This document shows positions 57,907-64,000 of a stretch of 64,000 nucleotides of DNA, one piece after another. The position numbers and the translations under genes are program-made. The notes beneath the pieces were generated by a model. The model saw only the letters and a list, made by a program, of their open reading frames with translations, ran no database searches and had not been told where the DNA came from. The stretch comes from Galeopsis tetrahit (taxonomy: Eukaryota; Streptophyta; Magnoliopsida; Lamiales; Lamiaceae): positions 55,316,141-55,380,140 of the forward strand of contig OY776129.1 in the NCBI GenBank assembly GCA_963675135.1, in the 5' to 3' direction. How positions within the stretch are numbered: the first letter of the stretch is position 1; each line of letters begins with the position of its first letter.

Positions 57907-58281
57907 GGCGAAATCGACCAGGGACCTATTAGCAAAAAAGGGGGTCAAAAACGCAAATTCCCCAAAAATTTGGGGTCATTTCCGAAAATGAGTTCGAAAA
58001 GTGGCCCCCACGCGCGACCTTTGAGGTCGGCACGCGCCCCACGCGCCAAATTCAAATTCCTTGCGCCGCCCACGCGCCTGACACATGTCAGGTCCGTCAT
58101 TATTAAAAGTTGCTTCGATAATCGTGCTCGGCGCTGGAGACGAGGCGACCGCCTCCATCACACGTCATCAAGATCTCAAATTTGATTGTGTTGTCGAGGA
58201 CAATTATCACCATCTAAGAAGACGACCATACTGCTCGCCTTACCATTCTACGAATACGAAGAAAGGCGACCAGGGGGCAAA

Positions 58282-58997
58282 TGTTATATCTAGTCAAAGA
58301 AGTCAATCTTTGACAAGTCAATCCTAGTCACCAGCTTACGTGGCGAGGACCAGTCAACAAAGTCGTGCGACGACTAGTCAACAAGACCAAGAAAATGTAA
58401 TAGAATAGATGTATTTAATATATTTAAGTGCTCGCTCAAAGATGTTGGCGAGCACATGTTTTAGTTAGCTGCTCGCCCAAATGTGTGGCGAGCACGTGTC
58501 TATCTTAGCTAGGAAAGTCTAAGTATTGAAGCCTTGGGAGACAGCATGGAGCGTGGCGACCACACTCCTCGACATGGTCCTCCGGCGACCACCGTGGCTC
58601 AGCTCCTCGGCATCTCGGCGAGGACGAGCACCAAAGGCGGTTTAGCATTAAATGCGCCATCAAATCACCTTTTCGGGTAGAAGATAGGTCCAATGAGGGC
58701 GTGCCACGTGTAAAGGGCGGGCAGCCCCTAGAAACCACTATATAATGCCTAAAAGAGGCTCATTTGTAAACAGGTTCACCATTCCCACAAATCACTCCCG
58801 ACCCAAAGCAATAAACACTCCCAAGCTTCTAAAGCTTTAGCTTCTCCAAGAAGCTATATCTTGTGTTCTTGTTTGTTCTTCATTAGATCATCATAAATAC
58901 ATCCTAAACACGTAATAAACCCCGATTATAATACATGTTTGTCTCGTACTAATAAACAGTCCACATCCGAGTCAACCCGACGAAAGCACGTACAACA
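58282..58997 (+). repeat. Tat 3' LTR (716 bp)
   Basis: Lacks 9 bp (one GATCATCAA unit near 58890) and has five transitions relative to the 5' LTR, with no transversion seen. It is followed by the target duplication CTTCA. Confidence 0.95.
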
Positions 58998-59002
58998 CTT
59001 CA

Positions 59003-59253
59003 TATTCCTTTAATTATTCCAACAAAGTGAAGAACAACATCATGCTTTGGGTGAACGAATACCACTTCATTTAGAAATGTAAATATTCAAGCTAAACCAT
59101 AGGCCTAGCTAAAGGAGAATAAGAACAACATCAAAATTTAAGATTATTCAAAAGTCAAAAGTCTGAATTACTTTTGACCCTGGCATATAGTACCATAATT
59201 AATCAATAATCAAATAATTTGTACACTAGCTAGCTAGTCTTGTAAATTAAAAA
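59003..59253. other. Short intergenic spacer and probable PUB 3' UTR
   Basis: AT-rich; the part near 59253 is probably the 3' untranslated region of the minus-strand U-box gene. The Tat element ends only about 250 bp from that gene's stop codon. Confidence 0.45.
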
Positions 59254-60543
59254 TCAAAATGGCCTTTTCACATGTTTGAAATCTAAAGAATCAACACACT
59301 CCACCCTATTCCTGTACACATTCATCACCTTCAATAACTTGGTCACCTTCTCCTTTGTTACCTCATCGCACCCGATCTGCAACACCATCAAAATCTTCTG
59401 GAAACCTCCTAATTCAACCGCTTCCACCACCATCCTTTCATTCACCAACAACTTCGCCAAAATCGAAACCGAAAACTCCGTCGCCCTGTCCGAAACCCTC
59501 AGCAACTTCTTCACCAAAACCGGCACCGTTAGAGCATTCTCAACCACCTTCTCCCTCTCCACATCCCCATAGCTACAAATCCCCTCCAAAACACCCAACG
59601 CTTTCTCGCACGTGCTTTGATCCGACTCCACTATTAACTCAACAAGCATGCCAACTAATCCCGTTTCTATTAACCTCATCGAAATCGCTAATTCCTTACG
59701 CGACTTACTACATGGCATTAGTATATAATACATTGATAGCAATGACGCTTTTGTTGCAGTAGGGCAAATCGGCTCCTTGATCAGCTGCACCAGCGCTTCC
59801 AGTGCACCTTCAATCTCCACCACACGATCAACCTGATCTTGATCAAAAAACAGAATTGCCCTCACCACCACTACTGCATTCCTCCTCCCGGACAAACTCC
59901 CAAACCTCATAAACCAGACGATATTTCGCAACGAACGCGACGTCGAAAGGTTTAAGAGGCTCGTTTCGTCGTCGAGATGCGGATTTATCACCATCAAAGT
60001 AGACAGAATTTCTTCCAACAAATCCACATTAGAAAACGCATCAAACGACGCCGTAAGAACCCTACTTGCTGCATTAGCAACAATGCATCGTTTATTCCTG
60101 TCGCTTTCTTTCGCAATTTGCTTCATCTTAGAGACCAACTCTTTGCACTTTTCTTCATCTCCATGTTCCTTAGCATCTTCTATTCTCTCAAGAATCCCCG
60201 TAACCTCGTAGGAAGTTACGGGGATTCTGGGAGTTGGAACCCTCTCCACGCCGTAAGAGCTATTCAGGACGCACCAGTCCTGAATCAGTTTTCTTATGGC
60301 GTGGTTGGGTACGGGCTCGGGATTTGTCAAGACCTGGTTAGTGATAGGACACGTGGTGTTGCCGGCGTCCATCCACCGTTCGATGCTCTCACGATCGTAA
60401 GTGGCACCGGTTGATAATGTTACGGGATCTTTCATTAGTTGGAGTGAAATTGGACACATAAAATGGTTGGGTATGATTAGTTCCAAATCGGGCTTCTTTG
60501 CAGCTCGGCGATCGGCTCGTCGCCTTCTCCATGATGAAATCAT
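59254..60543 (-). CDS. PUB21: Plant U-box E3 ubiquitin ligase, PUB21-like
   Basis: Single-exon gene of 429 residues. It starts MISSWRRRR, a basic head typical of the small PUB20/21/22-type ligases. The U-box is at about residues 24-97: IPNHFMCPISLQLMKDPV, STGATYDRESIERWM, TCPITNQVL, then IRKLIQDWC. It recruits the E2 enzyme for ubiquitin transfer. The rest (about 130-425) is helical and fits armadillo-type repeats for substrate binding, for example EALVQLIKEP, LVGMLVELIVESDQSTCEKA and LGGFQKILMVLQIGCDEVTK. It ends DFKHVKRPF, close to the KKPF end I recall for Arabidopsis PUB21. Length and layout match the family (about 420-440), and no residue looks damaged. Members of this class often dampen immune and drought signalling; that role is not shown here. 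Confidence 0.92.
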   Translation of the reverse strand: MISSWRRRRADRRAAKKPDLELIIPNHFMCPISLQLMKDPVTLSTGATYDRESIERWMDAGNTTCPITNQVLTNPEPVPNHAIRKLIQDWCVLNSSYGVERVPTPRIPVTSYEVTGILERIEDAKEHGDEEKCKELVSKMKQIAKESDRNKRCIVANAASRVLTASFDAFSNVDLLEEILSTLMVINPHLDDETSLLNLSTSRSLRNIVWFMRFGSLSGRRNAVVVVRAILFFDQDQVDRVVEIEGALEALVQLIKEPICPTATKASLLSMYYILMPCSKSRKELAISMRLIETGLVGMLVELIVESDQSTCEKALGVLEGICSYGDVEREKVVENALTVPVLVKKLLRVSDRATEFSVSILAKLLVNERMVVEAVELGGFQKILMVLQIGCDEVTKEKVTKLLKVMNVYRNRVECVDSLDFKHVKRPF

Positions 60544-60639
60544 TCTTTAATTGTCAAAAGTAATAATTATATGATACAAAAGGAGCTAAATTAGATTTTG
60601 TAGATTTCTATGGTTATGAAATTTTGAAAAGTGCATATA

Positions 60640-60652
60640 TATATAATTTAAG
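60640..60652 (-). promoter_or_regulatory. Possible TATA box of the U-box gene
   Basis: TATATATATA within ATTATATATATATGCAC on the minus strand, about 100 bp upstream of the start codon; transcription would begin near 60610. In AT-rich DNA this is only suggestive. Confidence 0.4.
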
Positions 60653-60659
60653 ATGGATA

Positions 60660-62890
60660 TATACTATAGTTAAATTATATTACGCGGTTCAACTTTCAAA
60701 ACTTAAGGAAGACGTATTATTGGGGGATGGGATAATTGGAAACTTTCAACACAGGTAATGTCGTATACCGTACGAGGGAAATTTAGAGAGAGTTTGAATA
60801 TTGACCAATTAAAGACAGTAATTTGGATTGGGTAAAAGTGAAGATGACATGTGAAATCTATTCTATTTTTTTATGTTTTATACTATTCTATTTCACTCCC
60901 TAAATTATTTATGGGTGATACTAAGGGTCCATAATCTAAATATCTAGAAAATGATAAAATATATTGAGAGTTAAATAGATATTATACAGAATTCTGTTTC
61001 TCAGAATTTGGACAACCATCTTTATTGATTATTTATAAGTGTTATATTAAAATATAATTAATATCATATCTCTAAGTATCAGTTTCGAAACCCCTAAAAT
61101 GCAAACAATTCATGTAGGGTCATGTCCATACAAAACACAAAACTCTGGCTTTAAACGAGAGCTCCGTAAGTGGACGATGGGATTGGTCCTCTGAATTAGT
61201 CAGTCCTTGAACCGGATATCGTGGCATAAAAAAAAATATAATTATCGTCATATAAGAACTAGACATATTCAAGATTAGAAACCATCAGTTTCGGTTTTCG
61301 GAAATTACGAATCGAAACCGAACCAGTTACGATTTCGAACCGCCGGTTCTACTGGTTTGGAGTTTTTTTTTTTTCTTCCATTTTTTCACTCGATTTTTAC
61401 TTATTTTTTGTTTGTTTTCACTCATTTTAATTGAAAATAAATTACTACATAAGAGTTGAGAGAGGTTTGGGTAAAAAATGAGTTGAAATTGAAATATTTA
61501 TAAAAGAATATTAGGGGTATGCAAAACCACTAGTTTTGATTTTAAATTTTCGGAATCGAATCAAAACTGACTGGTTTCAATTTTACACATATCTAGTAAG
61601 AACTTGACATATTAAAGATACAGTTAAATGAAACATTAAATGAAATAAGAAAAGCAAAAAAGGGGAGAAATTAAGAAATTGAATTGGTTTGGTGGTGTGA
61701 CTGAAGGAAAATCAAAGTTGGACCAGAAGCCGTCAATGGGTCGGTGGACTGACTAGAGATTCTATGAATGAATATTGGAATATTACTAGTATAAAACAGC
61801 GTTTTCATACTAAAATATATCAGTTCAAACATTTGAACAATTAATTATACAAAAAAGTCATCTCTAATTATTCAATTTTATTATATTTAATTTTCAACAG
61901 TTAATGTATTTTTTAATAAGTAATACAGTCAGTACCGGTACTGGATATCTAAATAATAAGTTTAGTTTAATTGTGAAAGGGAAATATTAGATTATGATTT
62001 ATTTATTTATTTGAGAAGGATATATTATGATGTTATTTTTGGGGACAAATTATTCAATGTTTTTATGTTTACACTGCTTACACGCTACCTAACGCGGGAT
62101 CGTGTTTATTAAACTTTAAACAATTTTGTCGTTTAATAATGACTACTACCGCGTCATGCACAAAACTCTGCTGGGTCCTTGGGTAGGGTTGATTCACATT
62201 TTTCAGGTCAATTTCTGTGAATAATTAAACTAAACTATGGGATATACAACACATTACATTAGTAACATTAACTTTGTGAATTAAAAAACAATTTCAATGA
62301 ATTATATGAATTTTTGTTTACCCTACACTACTAATATTACTACGTATAGACTTTTTAAATTAATACTCGATAAATTAATAAACTCTCTAAGATAATATTT
62401 TTAGCCGGTCCCAACTTGGGGATAGCGTGCTAAATTAATAAACTCGCTAAAATTATAAGATAATACATTTTTTATAATTTCTATAGACCCCATATAAAAT
62501 ATAAATTAATAATTCCTTATATACTGCATATTACATGAATGATTTATGAATGTTTCTTGAAAAATGACTCAATTGTTTTTTTTTTTTTTTGTTGAAATCA
62601 AATTCACCTTTAATCTCGTCTCTAATTTTCCTTATCATTGTAAGAACTTCTAGTGTCATTTTCTCATAGCTCAACAAGAAATTATTCAACGTGTTCTTCA
62701 CATTGAAGAATCCATTCGTAGATAGATTTTTCTAAATTAGGAAATTTTGCCGGTTTGCGTCGCTTAACATCACCTCTTTCGGGAGCAAGTGAGAGATACT
62801 CTAAAGATCGCTTAATTGTATTTGATATTGTCGCTTGACCCACTTGTAAACAATAGTTACTAATAACTCATTCTTGCAAAATAAGGTTTG
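60660..62890. other. AT-rich intergenic stretch
   Basis: No gene. 61275-61355 and 61530-61590 have CGGTT/AACCG-type degenerate inverted motifs (GAATCGAAACCGAACC, GCCGGTTCTACTGG) of unknown origin. At 61786-61803 a weak Helitron-like 3' end on the minus strand is possible (AAAACGCTGTTTT, then CTAG and T). Confidence 0.4.
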
Positions 62891-63122
<232 letters not shown>

Positions 63123-63135
63123 CAACCGACTCGGA

Positions 63136-64000
63136 ATGAGGCAATCATACAACCCTAGCCGTAGATCTACCCAAACCCGTAGTTATCCCCAGAGGACAGA
63201 TAGGAAATCGGAAAATGAAGAGAATTCTCGACGGAAACCCCGTGGGAATGCTGCCTGGCGAGAGAAACTAGTCGGCCTCAAAATGAGAGGTGCAATCACT
63301 TTCTTCTTCAGAAATTTCCCATCAGAATGCACCTTGGATGATCTGAAATATAGCTTCAACAGAGTTGGAAAGGTGTTGGATATCTTTAGACCACAGAAAA
63401 AAGACAGAGATGGTAAACCTTTTGGTTTCGTTAGGTTTGAGTGCAACACGGACGAAACAAACATGCTCCAAGCTCTCAACGAAACCTGGATGGGAAGTTA
63501 TAAAATCAGGGCCTATGTTCCGAGATATGAGAGAACGCTGGAAAAACCGCAGACATCGCCTCCCACAAGTGAAAGATCATTTGAAGCAAACAGAAACAAC
63601 AGGAAACAAGAGGTCACCTTTGCGGACGCAGTTATGAGCAGCGGAAACACCGCCCATGCCGGAAAACTGTTGGGGAGGGAGGTAAGAGCACGTCCTGTGG
63701 AAATGGGGGCAGAAACACACCCTACACCAAAAGAGGTGCTAAATGTCAAGTTCAAAACGAATACGGAGGAAACTGAGTGGTTGAAATCATGCTTCACAGG
63801 AGCCCTAAGGAAAGAGTTTTCGTGGGAGGAACACGGAGAGGAGATTCAACAAGAGTGTGTAAACATTCTAAAGCTACGAACGCTTGGGGCGGACGCGATC
63901 CTTATTCAAAATACCTCCGGAAAAAGCCACGAAGAAATTACTGAAGCCATGGAAGAGTGGTTCCAATACTGGTTTGAATGGTATAGAGAATGGCGCCCAA
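63136..64000 (+). CDS. LINE ORF1-like protein with RNA-recognition motif (runs off the window)
   Basis: An open frame of 288 codons from ATG 63136 to the window end without a stop. The first 50 residues are basic and Arg/Ser-rich (MRQSYNPSRRSTQTRSYPQR). An RNA-recognition motif follows at about residues 54-125: ITFFFRNFPSECTLDDLKYS with RNP2-like FFFRNFP, then GKPFGFVRFEC as RNP1. After a polar linker comes a domain ending EWFQYWFEWYREWRP, which resembles the segment after the RRM in plant LINE ORF1-type proteins that precedes a zinc knuckle and, in many elements, an endonuclease and reverse transcriptase. The frame is also open upstream through the GA tract to 62857, but without an ATG. It could be an intact LINE or a domesticated RRM protein; sequence beyond the window would decide. 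Confidence 0.7.
   Translation, partial: MRQSYNPSRRSTQTRSYPQRTDRKSENEENSRRKPRGNAAWREKLVGLKMRGAITFFFRNFPSECTLDDLKYSFNRVGKVLDIFRPQKKDRDGKPFGFVRFECNTDETNMLQALNETWMGSYKIRAYVPRYERTLEKPQTSPPTSERSFEANRNNRKQEVTFADAVMSSGNTAHAGKLLGREVRARPVEMGAETHPTPKEVLNVKFKTNTEETEWLKSCFTGALRKEFSWEEHGEEIQQECVNILKLRTLGADAILIQNTSGKSHEEITEAMEEWFQYWFEWYREWRP

Larger units (their letters stand above)
47143..58997 (+). mobile_element. Ty3/Gypsy Tat-lineage LTR retrotransposon (11.9 kb)
   Basis: Complete element. 5-bp target duplication CTTCA (47138-47142 and 58998-59002). LTRs 47143-47867 (725 bp) and 58282-58997 (716 bp) start TGTTAT and end CAACA; they differ by five transitions and one 9-bp deletion. A primer-binding region TGGCGCTAGAAGGAGG follows two bases after the 5' LTR, and a purine tract (AGGGGGCAAA) abuts the 3' LTR. 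Gag-pol is on the plus strand (48227-54225); a tandem hairpin array follows (54363-54760); an antisense spliced gene fills 54900-57715. The extra archaeal-type RNase H between the native RNase H and integrase is the mark of the Tat group. It looks recent, but pol is interrupted once by a frameshift and once by a stop. Confidence 0.95.

Noticed and set aside
61786..61803. Additional Helitron 3' end on the minus strand
   Set aside because: The CTAG and a small AAAAC...GTTTT hairpin are there, but the stem is AT-only and short and no 5' partner was found.

Overview
This is nuclear DNA of a flowering plant, most likely a eudicot. It is strongly AT-rich with scattered GC-rich islands, and its genes are a thaumatin-like (PR-5) protein and a plant U-box E3 ligase. 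It also carries Stowaway MITEs, Helitrons, CACTA, hAT and MULE elements, and Copia, Ty3/Gypsy-Tat and LINE retroelements. I cannot name the species from sequence alone. Only two host genes look intact. Most of the rest is transposable elements, many with boundaries that can be read to the base from target-site duplications (TSDs).

Layout. 1-39 is the last piece of a CACTA element. 837-15624 is a stack of related Helitrons on the minus strand. It holds decayed Pif1-type helicase sequence (5449-7580), a long-TIR insertion (6234-7473) and a young Copia element (10984-15548). 16160-18000 is a hairpin-rich repeat region containing a hAT MITE (17082-17623). 19348-19609 is a Stowaway MITE whose near-identical inverted partner lies at 35046-35307. 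20910-22330 holds probable LINE tail debris. 22622-31658 is a complete 9.0-kb CACTA element with no transposase; it carries a dead ribosomal protein L39 copy and a relic of an Arg/Ser-rich reading frame.

32536-34731 (minus) is a three-exon thaumatin-like gene. Its small last exon, after a 1.2-kb intron, adds a Ser/Gly-rich and hydrophobic tail. 35811-38872 is two adjacent MULE-type elements. 40849-45472 holds further MITEs, a Copia relic, a 543-bp Helitron and a nested TIR element with a long internal palindrome.

47143-58997 is an 11.9-kb Ty3/Gypsy element of the Tat type: 725/716-bp LTRs, archaeal-type second RNase H, and gag-pol on the plus strand. An intron-containing antisense gene with its own TATA box runs toward gag-pol, and a hairpin tandem-repeat array lies between the two 3' ends. 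59254-60543 (minus) is a PUB21-like U-box ligase. 62895-63118 is a perfect (GA)112 tract directly before an open reading frame that runs off the window; it looks like ORF1 of a LINE with an RNA-recognition motif.

The genes do not form a pathway. The thaumatin-like protein and the U-box ligase both belong to families often linked to stress and defence, and the Tat LTR carries a cluster of W-box cores, but that link is only inference. Three transposon reading frames are each broken by one missing base in a homopolymer, although the LTRs are 99.3-99.4% identical. Assembly error should be excluded before these elements are called dead.
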